From the NCBI GenBank assembly GCA_900696685.1, contig CAADHA010000124.1:1-48344 (forward strand): a stretch of 48,344 nt of DNA, written 5' to 3'. This stretch comes from an uncultured Planctomycetota bacterium (lineage in GTDB: Bacteria > Planctomycetota > Phycisphaerae > Phycisphaerales > UBA5793). A program made the position numbers and the translations under genes. Below, piece by piece: positions 18,703 through 29,323 of the stretch. The notes below the pieces were generated by a model that was given only the letters and a program-made list of their open reading frames with translations, did not search any database and had not been told where the DNA came from. Numbering within the stretch: position 1 is the first letter of the stretch; each line of letters opens with the position of its first letter.

Positions 18703-18801
18703 TTGTGGCGTTCCTGAACGCTCGTCGAGAGGATCGGGCTTGACTTTCAGTTACTCTTGGAGTTGGCCTGTCTGCAGCCTTCGTTAAGGAGGGGCGTCGG
18801 C

Positions 18802-20481
18802 ATGAGAAAGCACCTCAACGCCCTGCTCGGCTCGCTCGAAGTCCGTCTGCTCGTGCCGCTTTCAATTGCGGTCGGCGCGATCCTGGCCCTGCACGCACTG
18901 CTGAGTTTCGCTTCGACGAAAGAGCACTTCCTCGGCCTCGTGCATGACGAGGTCGTGCGCTCGGGCGATCTCGTCAAGCGCGCCACGCACGACGGGATGC
19001 TCCTCAACCGCCTCGGCGAAGTGCAGGCCACCATCGAGCGGCTCGCCAATGCGCCGGAGGTGGCGGCCATTCGCGTCTACGACAAGCAGGGCCTGATCGT
19101 CCTCTCCGCCCGGCAGTCCGAACACGGCCAGCGCATCGCCCTGGACTCGGACACCTGCCAGAGTTGCCACGGTCACGGCGTCACGCGAAACGATGCCGTC
19201 CTCGAACGCAGCAGCCTCACCCAGTCGCGCGAAGGGCCGCAGGTGCTGCGGCGGCTGATCGTGATTGAGAACGATCCGATGTGCGCCGCCGCAGAGTGCC
19301 ACTATCACCCGGCCGACCGCCGCGTGCTCGGCGTGCTCGACGTCGAGATGTCGATGGCGCCGGTCGAGGCGGCGATCCGCACCTCGCGCCGGCAACTTCT
19401 CACCACGACCATCGGACTGATCCTCATCAGCGGCCTGGTCGCGGCCCTGTTTGTGCGCCGAGTCGTGCACCGCCCCACGCAGCAGTTGTACGAAGGCACG
19501 CAGCGCATCGCCGCAGGCGACCTTGAAACCCGCATTGAAGTCCGCGGCGAGCACGAACTCGCACGCCTCGCCGAGGCCTTCAACCGCATGGTCGAGGAAC
19601 TCCGCCACGCACGGCAGGAGGTCACGCAGTGGTCGGAGAAACTCGAGGAGAAGGTCGCGCTCAAGAGCCAGGAACTCCAGAAGGCCCAGCGGCAGGTCCT
19701 GCACATGGAGAAGATGGCCTCGCTGGGCAAACTCTCCGCCACCGTCGCCCACGAACTCAACAACCCACTCGGCGGCATCCTCACCTACGCCCGGCTCGTC
19801 AAGCGCGAACTCGCCGACCAGGAACTCGATCCGCAGGTTCGCGCCCAGGTCGAGCGCTACCTCGCCGTCGTGGATAAGGAGTGCAGCCGCTGCGGCGCCA
19901 TCGTCCACAACCTGCTCGCGTTCGCGAGGCGCACCGGCGCGGAGATGGCCCGCATCAATCTCAATGAAGTCGTCGAGCGCAGCCTCATGCTCATCCGCCA
20001 CCATCTCGAAATCCGCAACGTGCGGCTCGTGAGCGAGTTGCTCGAAGGCGATCCGATGATCGTCGCCGATCCGGGCCAGGTCGAGCAGGCGCTCATCGCA
20101 CTCTTCGTCAACGCCGTCGAGGCAATGCCCGACGACGCCGTGAAAGAGCACTCGCTGCTCGTGCACGTTACCGGAAATGAAGACGAGGTTGAGATTCTGG
20201 TGCGGGACACGGGCACGGGCATTCACCCGCGCGATCTCCCCCACATCTTCGAGCCGTTCTTCTCGACCAAGGGCAAGCAGGAGAGCGGCGTGGGGCTGGG
20301 CCTTGCCGTCGTATACGGGATCGTCAATCGGCACGGCGGGCAGATCGACGTCGCCTCGACGCTCGGCGAGGGAACGACCTTCCGGATTCACCTGCCTCGC
20401 CGCCCGCGCGCCGGGGACGGCGAATCACCCGCATCCGAGCGCACCGGCGAGGCGGCCGGCTCTGTTACGGTGCGTCGATGA
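18802..20481 (+). CDS. Sensor histidine kinase with periplasmic heme-attachment-like motifs
   Basis: A 559-residue membrane kinase. Helix 1 is at about residues 12-33. The periplasmic domain (about 34-195) holds CQSCH at residues 119-123, and C-x4-CH (CAAAECH) at 161-167. Helix 2 at about 197-220 is followed by HAMP, a coiled coil, and the kinase core with H317 in AHELNNPLGG, VRDTGTGI, IFEPFFSTK and GVGLGLAVV. CxxCH in an exported domain suggests covalent heme, and the C-x4-CH motif may be a second, atypical site; either could report redox state or a gas. AAGGAGGGG, 7 bases before ATG 18802, fixes the start; the in-frame ATG at 18757 lacks such a signal. The NtrC-type regulator follows 44 bases later. 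Confidence 0.88.
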   Translation: MRKHLNALLGSLEVRLLVPLSIAVGAILALHALLSFASTKEHFLGLVHDEVVRSGDLVKRATHDGMLLNRLGEVQATIERLANAPEVAAIRVYDKQGLIVLSARQSEHGQRIALDSDTCQSCHGHGVTRNDAVLERSSLTQSREGPQVLRRLIVIENDPMCAAAECHYHPADRRVLGVLDVEMSMAPVEAAIRTSRRQLLTTTIGLILISGLVAALFVRRVVHRPTQQLYEGTQRIAAGDLETRIEVRGEHELARLAEAFNRMVEELRHARQEVTQWSEKLEEKVALKSQELQKAQRQVLHMEKMASLGKLSATVAHELNNPLGGILTYARLVKRELADQELDPQVRAQVERYLAVVDKECSRCGAIVHNLLAFARRTGAEMARINLNEVVERSLMLIRHHLEIRNVRLVSELLEGDPMIVADPGQVEQALIALFVNAVEAMPDDAVKEHSLLVHVTGNEDEVEILVRDTGTGIHPRDLPHIFEPFFSTKGKQESGVGLGLAVVYGIVNRHGGQIDVASTLGEGTTFRIHLPRRPRAGDGESPASERTGEAAGSVTVRR

Positions 20482-20525
20482 GCGGACGCGGGCGGATTCG
20501 ACCGGCCCGAAGCACAAGAGAGGAC

Positions 20526-21899
<1,374 letters not shown>

Positions 21900-21932
21900 T
21901 CAGTTGGGCGCGACCGGCAAGCCAAGAGCGTT

Positions 21933-22745
21933 TCATAGTGCGTCGCGGATTCCCTTGAGCGAGGCGAGCAGAGCCGGAACCTCGTGCAGAGGCAGCATGT
22001 TGGACGCGTCGGAGAGCGCTGCGGCCGGGTCGGGATGGCATTCGAGAAAGACAGCGTGAACGCCCGCAGCGACGGCGGCGCGCGCCAGCAGCGGCGCCCG
22101 CTCCGGCCGGCCGCCGCTCGTCTCCGTCGCGCCGGGCAGTTGCGTCGAGTGCGTCGCGTCGAAGCAGACCGGCGGGCCGATCTCCATCAGGTCGCCCAGC
22201 CCGATGAAGTCATTGACAAGCCGGTGGTAGCCGAAGAACGTGCCGCGCTCCGTGAGCATCATGTCGGTGCAACCGGCCTCGCTCAACTTGCGCACAACGT
22301 GCTTCATCTCGGCGGGCGAGAGGAACTGCCCTTTCTTGACGTTGACGGGCTTGCCCGTCTCGGCGGCGGCGATGAGAAGGTCCGTCTGCCGACAGAGAAA
22401 CGCGGGGATCTGAAGCAGGTCCACGTGCTCGGCCGCGAGGGCCGCCTGCTCGCGCGCGTGAATGTCCGTCGTGACCGGCACTCCGAGACGTCTGCGAATC
22501 GTGGAGAGGTCGCGCAGGCCCTGGGCGATGCCCGGCCCGCGCTTCGACGCGATGCTCGAACGGTTCGCCTTGTCGAAACTCGCCTTGAAGATGTACGGCA
22601 AGCCGAGGTCCGCACACGCCGCTCCGACCGTCTCGCCGATGCGCACGCACAGGTCCACGGATTCGAGGGCGCAGGGGCCGGCGATGATGCACAGCGGCTG
22701 ATCCGGGCCGATAACGAGAGTTCCTGCGCGACACAACAAAGGCAT
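21933..22745 (-). CDS. kdsA: KDO-8-phosphate synthase
   Basis: A 270-residue enzyme. It joins phosphoenolpyruvate and arabinose-5-phosphate to make 3-deoxy-D-manno-octulosonate-8-phosphate, the precursor of the KDO sugar of lipopolysaccharide. Family hallmarks are IIAGPCALES near the N-terminus, FKASFDKANRSS, GVPVTTDIH, LLQIPAFLCRQTDLL, VNVKKGQFLSP, CTDMMLTERGTFFGY and VCFDATHSTQLPG. These distinguish KdsA from the related DAHP synthase. The start is taken at the ATG at 22745, where the family sequence begins; the open frame extends to 22868 without family resemblance. It is convergent with the NtrC-type regulator gene and shows that the cell makes a KDO-containing outer membrane. Confidence 0.95.
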   Translation of the reverse strand: MPLLCRAGTLVIGPDQPLCIIAGPCALESVDLCVRIGETVGAACADLGLPYIFKASFDKANRSSIASKRGPGIAQGLRDLSTIRRRLGVPVTTDIHAREQAALAAEHVDLLQIPAFLCRQTDLLIAAAETGKPVNVKKGQFLSPAEMKHVVRKLSEAGCTDMMLTERGTFFGYHRLVNDFIGLGDLMEIGPPVCFDATHSTQLPGATETSGGRPERAPLLARAAVAAGVHAVFLECHPDPAAALSDASNMLPLHEVPALLASLKGIRDAL

Positions 22746-22941
22746 GCCGAACAATAGGCTCCGCCTCTCGCCGCCCGCGGACCGGAACACACGCCGACCC
22801 GGCCCCGTACAGAGGGGTGCGGGTTCCCGCGTCACAGGCGACATCGCGCCTGATCGGCGGTGGAACATTGCTCAAAGAAGTCGTGCGCCCGCGCCGATAG
22901 ACCTCGGGGGTTGTCGACGCGCCGCCCGGAGCACTGGCGAC

Positions 22942-23730
22942 ATGGCACGAATGCCGCACGAACCAGAGGCCTTTTGCGAGACTGTGCAGACGCTCCTCGC
23001 GCGCCTGTGCCCGAGCCGAAAGGTCGAACTCATCGGAACCTTTGAAATGCTCATCGACGGCCGGCACCTCGCCCTCGAGAACCTCTACCGAATGGTGCTC
23101 AACGACCCGGACCGCGGCGTGGAGATCGTCGAGCAGTTCCTCGACCACCTCATGGAAGGCGAAGAAGCCGCCAACCTGCCGCTTCCCTTCGACCTCGCCA
23201 GGCCGCGCATCATGCCGCGCATCCAGCCCGAGTCGATTTTCCAGCACCTTGACTCCCAGCTCGTCGTCCACCAGCCGTTTGTGAACGACACCGTGGTGCT
23301 CTACGTCATCGACATGCCTCACCTCACCGTCAGCATCACCGTCGAACAGATGCTCAAGTGGGGCACCGAGGTGGAGGAGATCGATGCGCTGGCGCGGCGG
23401 AACCTGGCGGCGTATTCAGAGGAACTCAAGTTGCGCATCATCGAGGCGGGCAACGGGGGCCGCGCGGCCGTCTTCCAGGAGAACGACGGCTACGACGCCA
23501 GCCGCCTGCTCCTCGGGTCGCTGCACGGGCGCCTCGCGCCGGTGCTCGGGTCGAACTTCCTCGTCGCCGCCCCGGCCCGCGACGCATTCCTCGCCGTCAC
23601 CGCCGACCCGGAGGAGTTCGCCCTGCGCATCCACCAGCGCGTCGAGATCGACTACAAGCGCCTGCCCTATCCCATCACCGACCGCTTCTTCCTCGTGACG
23701 ATGGACGGCATCGCCGGCACCGCGGCATAG
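22942..23730 (+). CDS. DUF1444 (YtpQ-like) family protein
   Basis: A 262-residue soluble protein matching my memory of the DUF1444/YtpQ family. An N-terminal helix region is followed by ILEALYR-like text (LALENLYRMVLNDPDRGVEI), then LPLPFDLARPRIMPRIQP. The middle has VLYVIDMPHLTVSITVEQ and YDASRLLLGSLH, and the C-terminus has NFLVAAPARDAFLAVT and YPITDRFFLVT. Its biochemical role is not known. Start candidates are ATG 22942 or 22951, with no clear Shine-Dalgarno. It is divergent from kdsA and is followed after 32 bases by the glutamine amidotransferase gene. Confidence 0.75.
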   Translation: MARMPHEPEAFCETVQTLLARLCPSRKVELIGTFEMLIDGRHLALENLYRMVLNDPDRGVEIVEQFLDHLMEGEEAANLPLPFDLARPRIMPRIQPESIFQHLDSQLVVHQPFVNDTVVLYVIDMPHLTVSITVEQMLKWGTEVEEIDALARRNLAAYSEELKLRIIEAGNGGRAAVFQENDGYDASRLLLGSLHGRLAPVLGSNFLVAAPARDAFLAVTADPEEFALRIHQRVEIDYKRLPYPITDRFFLVTMDGIAGTAA

Positions 23731-23762
23731 CGCCCGCAGGCGCGCACCTATCATCCCCGCCG

Positions 23763-24377
23763 ATGATCCTGCTCATCGACAACTACGACTCCTTCACCTT
23801 CAACCTCGTCCAGCGAATCGGCGAACTCGATCCGCAGGTGAACCTGCGCGTCGTGCGCAACGACGAGATGACCGCTCGGGAGATCGAGGCCCGGCGGCCC
23901 TCCCACATCATCCTCTCGCCCGGTCCCTGCACTCCCAACGAGGCGGGTGTGTGCAACGAAGTCGTCCGCTCGCTTCGCGGTCTCGTTCCGATCCTCGGCG
24001 TGTGCCTCGGGCACCAGTGCATCGGCGCGGCGCACGGCATGGTCGTGCGCCGCGCGGCGAGCATCATGCACGGCAAGACCTCGCTCATCCACCACGACGG
24101 GCGCGGGCTCTTCGCCGGCCTGCCCAACCCCTTCACCGCAACACGCTACCACAGCCTCATCGTGCAGCGCGAGACGATTCCGCTCGACGAGTTCGACATC
24201 TCCGCGTGGACGGCCGATGACGTCGTGATGGGCCTGCGCTGGAAGGCCCCTCCAGGCGCCGCACCCCTCGACGGCGTGCAGTTCCACCCCGAGAGTTTTC
24301 TCACGACCGAGGGGCCGCAACTGCTGGCGAACTTTCTGGGCCTCGCGCGGGCAGTCGCTTCGGCCGCGGTTCAGTGA
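23763..24377 (+). CDS. pabA/trpG: Anthranilate/aminodeoxychorismate synthase glutamine amidotransferase subunit
   Basis: A 204-residue class I glutamine amidotransferase. It releases ammonia from glutamine for the chorismate-using partner in tryptophan or folate synthesis. It starts with ILLIDNYDSFTFNLVQ, has LSPGPCTPNEAG, the catalytic nucleophile Cys81 in GVCLGHQC, and the catalytic His-Glu in VQFHPESFLT. TrpG and PabA cannot be separated by sequence; no partner (trpE or pabB) is in the window. A TATCAT box lies 8 bases before the ATG and there is no Shine-Dalgarno, so the mRNA may be leaderless. Confidence 0.93.
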   Translation: MILLIDNYDSFTFNLVQRIGELDPQVNLRVVRNDEMTAREIEARRPSHIILSPGPCTPNEAGVCNEVVRSLRGLVPILGVCLGHQCIGAAHGMVVRRAASIMHGKTSLIHHDGRGLFAGLPNPFTATRYHSLIVQRETIPLDEFDISAWTADDVVMGLRWKAPPGAAPLDGVQFHPESFLTTEGPQLLANFLGLARAVASAAVQ

Positions 24378-24510
24378 CTTGCCATCATGCGGATGATCCG
24401 GCATGTTGCCGGTGTTGCGGCTCCAGTGCCCTCGCACGGCCACTCTCGCTTACGCGTCGGGCTCGCTGACGCACCACATCCGGCCCCGCCGCTCCTAAAC
24501 TCCCGCGATC

Positions 24511-27267
24511 ATGGCCGCCAGCGACCCGACGGACACTCCGGCGATGCGCCAGTACATGGCGTTCAAGAAGCAGCACCCCGAGTGCGTGCTCTTTTTTCGC
24601 ATGGGCGACTTCTACGAGATGTTCTTCGATGACGCCCTGCTCGTACACAAAGTCCTCGGCATCACGTTGACTGAGCGCACCAGGGGCGTGCCGATGGCGG
24701 GCGTGCCGTATCACGCCGTCGAGAACTACCTGCGGCGGATGATCGAGCAGGGCTACCGTGTCGCCGTCGCCGACCAGGTGCAGGATCCGAAGGACGCGAG
24801 GGGCGTCGTCGATCGCGCTGTGACGCGCGTGCTCACCGCCGGCACGCTCGTCGATGAGACGCTTCTGGATGATGCGCGCTCGAACCACATCGCGGCCGTG
24901 TGCTTCACCGAGGCGGGCGATGATTCGCCTGCGGTGCTTGCCCTTGCCGAACTCTCGACCGGTTCGTTCGAGATCATCGACATCGCGGCCGGCGCGCTGG
25001 CGGACGAAGTGAACCGCCTCGGCGTGGATGAACTGCTCTACAGCGAGACGGCGACGGGCGAAGCCCCGCCGCGCGTCGCCGCCGTGCGCGCGATGCGCCC
25101 CTGCGCCCTCACCGGCCGGCCCTCGTGGCACTTCCGACACAGCGATGCGCTCGAGGCGCTCCGCGCCCATTACGGAGTCGCGATGCTGGCGGGCTTCGGC
25201 CTGTGCGACGATGACCCCGGCCTCGCCCCCGCCGGCGCCCTGCTGCGCTACCTGAGCGAAACCCAGGGCGGCGAAGAGATGGCCGCAAGGAGGCACAAAA
25301 GTCACAAGGATGGTGATTCTGAGCCTTCTGTGCCTTCTGGCGGCCAACCCTCCGGCCGCCTCGCCCATATCCGCCCGCCCATCCGCCGCGCGCTGGCCGA
25401 GTTCCTCACCATCGACGCCACCAGCCTGCACAGCCTCGAAGTCGAGCGCACCATGCGCAGCGGCGAGACGGAGGGCTCGCTCATGGGCGTCTTCGCGCGC
25501 CACGTGCGCAGCCCGATGGGCAAGCGCCTCCTGCGCGACTGGCTCTGCTTCCCATTGCGCGACATCGAGGCCATCTGCGTGCGTCAGCAGGCAGTCTCGG
25601 CCTTTGTCGAGGATCGGGAGATGGCGCGTCAACTCGGCGAGCGGCTCAGCGGCATGAACGATGTGGCGCGCATTGCGGGGCGCATGAACATGGGCCGCGC
25701 CACCCCGCGCGACCTCGTCGCGCTGGGGCGCAGCATCGCCGACATCGACGACCTCCACCTGCTCATCTGCCCGAGCCCTTCACTGGAGTCCTTCGGCCTG
25801 GCGATCGATTCGCTTCGCCATGACCTCGGCGCGCTGGGGCAGTCCATCGTGCAGCGCTGCGTCGAAGCCCCGCCCAATCACCTGCGCGAAGGCGGACTCA
25901 TCCGCGACGGCGTCGATGCCCAACTCGACGAGTGCCGCCACCTTCAGAACGACGCCAACGACTGGCTCGCCCGCTACCAGAAGAAACTCATCGACCAGAC
26001 GGGGATCAACTCCCTCAAGGTCGGCTACAACCGCGTCTTCGGCTACTACATCGAAGTCACCAGCGTTCATTCCAGCCGCGTGCCCGACGCCTTCTCGCGC
26101 AAGCAGACGCTCAAGAACGCCGAACGTTACATCACCCCCGACCTCAAGGAGTTTGAGAGCAAGGTGCTCACTGCGCGCGACCGGGCGATCGATCGCGAGC
26201 AGATGCTCTTCGCGCAGATGTGCCGCGAAGCGGCGGGACACTCCGCGGCACTGGCCAAGTTCGCGCAGATCATCGCGCAACTCGACGTGCTGCGCGGATT
26301 CGCCGAGCAGGCGGTGCGCGGGCGCTACGCGCGGCCGACGATCGTGGAGCAGCCGTGCATCGACGTCGTCGCGGGGCGTCATCCCGTACTCGACGAGATT
26401 CTCAAGGACCGCTTCGTGCCCAACGACTGCCGGCTCGGCATGTCGGGAGCGGGCGGAGGCGACGGAAACCAGGATGCAGGTCAGCCTGCCACTCTCGCGC
26501 TCATCACCGGCCCGAACATGGCGGGCAAGAGCACCTACATTCGCCAGATCGCGATCATCACGCTGCTGGCGCACACGGGCTGCTTCGTCCCCGCCGAGTC
26601 GGCGACGATCGGCCTGACCGACCGCCTCTTCACGCGCATCGGCGCCAGCGACGAACTTCACGCCGGCCGCTCGACCTTCATGGTCGAGATGACCGAGACG
26701 GCCAACATCCTCCACCACGCGACGCCGCGCAGCCTCGTCATTCTCGATGAGATCGGGCGCGGCACCTCGACGCTCGACGGGCTGAGCCTCGCGTGGGCCA
26801 TCGCCGAACAACTCGCGCGCATCAAGGCCCGCACCCTCTTCGCCACGCACTACCACGAACTCACCGCCATCGCCGACCAGGATGAAAACGTGTGCAACCT
26901 GCATGTGGCGGTGCGCGAGTGGGCGGATGAGATCATCTTCCTCTATCGCATCGTGCCGGGCCGGACGGATCGCAGTTACGGCATTCATGTCGCCAAGATC
27001 GCCGGCCTGCCCAGCAGCGTCGTGCAGCGGGCGCTGGGGCTGCTCGACACGCTCGAGGTGCACACCGAGAGAACCAACGGCAAGTTGTCCGCAGCGGCAT
27101 CGACAAGCCGCCTCACGCGGGGCGATGCGCAACTGCACCTCTTCACCGAATTCGTCGCCAGCCCGGTGCTCGATGAACTGCGCCGCCTCGATCTCGATGG
27201 TCTGACCCCGCTCCAGGCGTTTGATGCCCTGCGCCGGCTGCGCAAGATCGCGGACGAGTCGACCTGA
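24511..27267 (+). CDS. mutS: DNA mismatch repair protein MutS with an in-frame repeat insertion
   Basis: A 918-residue mismatch-recognition ATPase. Near the N-terminus is FFRMGDFYEMFFDDA, which carries the Phe-x-Glu wedge motif. Then come GVPMAGVPYHAVENYL, the lever/clamp region, and the ATPase domain with Walker A GPNMAGKST (from residue 667). Walker B is VILDEIGRGTST, and FATHYHELT follows. The usual junction YLSETQ...LAHIRPP is split by about 30 extra residues at about 254-283. These extra residues are encoded by a palindromic repeat (25281-25345) that keeps the frame. TAAACT lies 9 bases before the ATG, suggesting a near-leaderless mRNA. No mutL is nearby. Confidence 0.95.
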   Translation: MAASDPTDTPAMRQYMAFKKQHPECVLFFRMGDFYEMFFDDALLVHKVLGITLTERTRGVPMAGVPYHAVENYLRRMIEQGYRVAVADQVQDPKDARGVVDRAVTRVLTAGTLVDETLLDDARSNHIAAVCFTEAGDDSPAVLALAELSTGSFEIIDIAAGALADEVNRLGVDELLYSETATGEAPPRVAAVRAMRPCALTGRPSWHFRHSDALEALRAHYGVAMLAGFGLCDDDPGLAPAGALLRYLSETQGGEEMAARRHKSHKDGDSEPSVPSGGQPSGRLAHIRPPIRRALAEFLTIDATSLHSLEVERTMRSGETEGSLMGVFARHVRSPMGKRLLRDWLCFPLRDIEAICVRQQAVSAFVEDREMARQLGERLSGMNDVARIAGRMNMGRATPRDLVALGRSIADIDDLHLLICPSPSLESFGLAIDSLRHDLGALGQSIVQRCVEAPPNHLREGGLIRDGVDAQLDECRHLQNDANDWLARYQKKLIDQTGINSLKVGYNRVFGYYIEVTSVHSSRVPDAFSRKQTLKNAERYITPDLKEFESKVLTARDRAIDREQMLFAQMCREAAGHSAALAKFAQIIAQLDVLRGFAEQAVRGRYARPTIVEQPCIDVVAGRHPVLDEILKDRFVPNDCRLGMSGAGGGDGNQDAGQPATLALITGPNMAGKSTYIRQIAIITLLAHTGCFVPAESATIGLTDRLFTRIGASDELHAGRSTFMVEMTETANILHHATPRSLVILDEIGRGTSTLDGLSLAWAIAEQLARIKARTLFATHYHELTAIADQDENVCNLHVAVREWADEIIFLYRIVPGRTDRSYGIHVAKIAGLPSSVVQRALGLLDTLEVHTERTNGKLSAAASTSRLTRGDAQLHLFTEFVASPVLDELRRLDLDGLTPLQAFDALRRLRKIADEST
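25281..25345. repeat. Palindromic element inside mutS
   Basis: The left arm at 25281-25301 (begins GGCCGC, contains GGCACAAAAG) and right arm at 25325-25345 (contains CTGTGCCTTC, ends GGCGGCC) are inverted copies. They match at 18 of 21 positions around a 23-base centre. The element sits in frame between the domain II and domain III coding parts of mutS. It is related in sequence style to the palindrome after mutS (27275-27394), with GGCCGC ends followed by A-rich GCACAAA repeats. Confidence 0.7.
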
Positions 27268-27274
27268 AAGGCTG

Positions 27275-27394
27275 GGAATGGCCGCAAAAAAGCACAAATG
27301 ACACAAAAAATCAGAGTGTGAAAAGCGGCCCCCCTCTGGAGCGGGCCGTTCTCACCGCCATTTGGCGCCTTTTGCGCCTTTTCGCGGCCATTCC
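27275..27394. repeat. Palindromic element directly after mutS
   Basis: The ends are inverted copies. The left starts GGAATGGCCGC followed by an A-rich stretch with GCACAAA. The right ends GCGGCCATTCC, preceded by CCTTTTGCGCCTTTT. The first 11 bases match exactly and the next 17 match well. An inner inverted repeat (CGGCCC...GGGCCG) lies near the centre. The element fills most of the gap between mutS and recA and may also stop mutS transcription. Confidence 0.6.
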
Positions 27395-27553
27395 TTGCAG
27401 CGACCCAGACCGCCTGAACCGACTTTTTCACCATCGTACGGTTTTTGTTCACATTCCTGTTGACTTTCGCCTTCCGGCAAGCAATCCTATCATATACCAA
27501 ACACCACTTGTCGGCCCCGATCAGGCCCGTCCTCCCAAGAGAAGGAGCAACCC

Positions 27554-28744
27554 ATGGTTATGATTGAGAGCAAGGCCCCCGTCAACGGCCGCACGACGCG
27601 GTCTTCCGCCGCCTCCGACCCCGCCTCGACCCCAGGCAGAAAGGGCACGCCAGCCGAAATGAGCACCACCGCCACCGAACGCGACGTCCAGGGACGCGCC
27701 CAGGCCCTCGAACGCACCATCACCCAGATCGAACGCGCCTTCGGCAAGGGCGCCATCATGAAACTCGACGGCCAGCACATCGCCGCCATCGAGGGCATCA
27801 GCACCGGCGCCATCAGCCTCGACATCGCGCTGGGCGGCGTCGGCATCCCCCGCGGCCGGGTGGCCGAACTCTTCGGTCCCGAGTCCTCCGGCAAGACGAC
27901 CCTCGCTCTCCACGTCATCGCGAGCGCACAGAAGAACGGCGGCGTCGCCGCCTTCATCGACGCCGAGCATGCGCTCGACCCCTCGTGGGCGCGGCGCCTG
28001 GGCGTCAACGTCGACGAACTCCTCGTCAGCCAGCCCGACACCGGCGAGCAGGCGATGGAGATCTGCGAACTGCTCGTGCGATCCAACGCCGTCGACGTCG
28101 TCGTCATCGACTCCGTGGCGGCCCTCATCCCCCGCGCCGAAATCGAAGGCGAGATGGGCGACACGCACGTCGGCCTCCAGGCCCGCCTCATGAGCCAGGC
28201 CCTGCGAAAACTCACCGGCGCCATCTCCAAGAGCAAGACCACCGTCATCTTCATCAACCAGATCCGCGAGAAGATCGGCGTGATGTTCGGCTCGCCCGAA
28301 ACCACCCCCGGCGGGCGGGCCCTCAAGTTCTACTCCTCCGTCCGCATCGACATCCGCCGCATCAGCGCCATCAAGGACGGCGAAGTCAACGTCGGCAACC
28401 GCGTCCGCGCCCGCGTGGTGAAGAACAAGGTCGCTCCTCCCTTCCGCGACGCCGAGTTCGACATCATGTTCAGCGAGGGCATCTCCGCAGCCGGCGATCT
28501 CATCGACCTCGCCGAGAAGGACGGCATCGTTCAGAAATCCGGCGCGTGGTATTCCTACGGCGACCTGCGCCTCGGCCAGGGCCGTGAGAACTCCAAGCAG
28601 TTCCTCAAGGACAATGCCGAACTCTTCAACGAGATCCGCACCAAGGTGCTCATCAAGAACGGCGCCATCGCGGACCCCGCGGCGCCGATCGAAATGAAGG
28701 ATGACGTTGAAGAGGCCAAGGCGCCGGTCCGCGGGAAGAAGTAG
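27554..28744 (+). CDS. recA: Recombinase RecA
   Basis: A 396-residue recombinase that forms ATP-dependent filaments on single-stranded DNA for homologous recombination and SOS signalling. It shows FGKGAIMKL, the Walker [29 protein letters not shown], the L1 loop region with GEMGD, and [21 protein letters not shown] with L2. The C-terminus is acidic and charged. The N-terminus is about 45 residues longer than in typical RecA. The start is ATG 27554 with AAGGAG 6 bases before it; an in-frame ATG at 27659 would give a normal-length protein but has no Shine-Dalgarno. Confidence 0.96.
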   Translation: MVMIESKAPVNGRTTRSSAASDPASTPGRKGTPAEMSTTATERDVQGRAQALERTITQIERAFGKGAIMKLDGQHIAAIEGISTGAISLDIALGGVGIPRGRVAELFGPESSGKTTLALHVIASAQKNGGVAAFIDAEHALDPSWARRLGVNVDELLVSQPDTGEQAMEICELLVRSNAVDVVVIDSVAALIPRAEIEGEMGDTHVGLQARLMSQALRKLTGAISKSKTTVIFINQIREKIGVMFGSPETTPGGRALKFYSSVRIDIRRISAIKDGEVNVGNRVRARVVKNKVAPPFRDAEFDIMFSEGISAAGDLIDLAEKDGIVQKSGAWYSYGDLRLGQGRENSKQFLKDNAELFNEIRTKVLIKNGAIADPAAPIEMKDDVEEAKAPVRGKK

Positions 28745-28745
28745 T

Positions 28746-28763
28746 CCGTTGCGGCGGCAACGG
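28746..28763 (+). terminator. Hairpin immediately after recA
   Basis: CCGTTGC and GCAACGG form a perfect 7-bp stem around loop GGCG, 2 bases after the recA stop. No U-tract follows, so it could be a weak terminator or an mRNA-end stabiliser. Confidence 0.4.
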
Positions 28764-29103
28764 CCGGCGCTTGCTCCCCTGGCGGAGAGTCGGCATCAGG
28801 GCCTCGCCGCAGAATGCGAAGAGCAGAGGCGGGCTGCTCGACCTTCGTCGTTGCGTGTTCGCCGCCTTCGCGCATTGCGACCGGGTCCGCATTGGCACTG
28901 GGCAGTTTTCCGGCATGGGGCTCATGTCCCGGTCTGCCACTGCGCCACTGTCTGACGAGGACGGACAGGCCGCGAGCATTTGCAAGTAGTCTGATCTTGT
29001 GGCCCCTCCTCGAGAACCGGCAGGAATCGAGATGCGGTCAGCATCGGGCGACCCCAGCCGAGCCCCTGGCCCCGGCGGCGCGCGAACCCAGCCGGCGTGC
29101 GAA
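28764..29103. other. Intergenic stretch without recognised feature
   Basis: Between the recA hairpin and the first 91-bp palindrome I see no gene with believable composition. Short open frames here have random, Arg/Pro-rich translations. Confidence 0.5.
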
Positions 29104-29194
29104 AATAAACGGGACAGGTACATTTATTTCTGCCAGAAAACGCTGCGTAACTGCTTGATAATCAAAGACATAAAATGTACCTGTCCCGTTTATT
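29104..29194 (-). repeat. 91-bp palindromic element, copy 1
   Basis: Perfect 22-base terminal inverted arms (one end begins AATAAACGGGACAGG) flank a 47-base inner part. The inner part read on the minus strand is nearly the same as in copy 2 on the plus strand. It lies upstream of the rpsO promoter region. The form suggests a REP-like or MITE-like element mobilised in trans. Confidence 0.85.
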
Positions 29195-29244
29195 CTGTCC
29201 GCCGCAGCCGCAATCCTCAACCGCTTCCGAGCAATCCCGCCTCA

Positions 29245-29273
29245 TTGCCCGCTGCGTTCCTCGGGGATACCAT
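29245..29273 (+). promoter_or_regulatory. Putative rpsO promoter
   Basis: TTGCCC, a 17-base spacer and TACCAT precede rpsO by about 50 bases. Both boxes match four of six consensus bases. Confidence 0.35.
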
Positions 29274-29323
29274 CCCGGACACACATCAACTGATGGAAAC
29301 TCAGACAAGAGACGAGGAAACTG

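Noticed and set aside
18468-18801. Sigma-54 promoter for the heme-motif kinase
   Set aside because: No plus-strand site has the 12-base GG-to-GC spacing in this region.
27421-27553. SOS-box and sigma-70 promoter before recA
   Set aside because: TTGACT at 27460 and TATCAT at 27488 are 22 bases apart, too far. GTTC-like repeats are not spaced as any LexA box I know.
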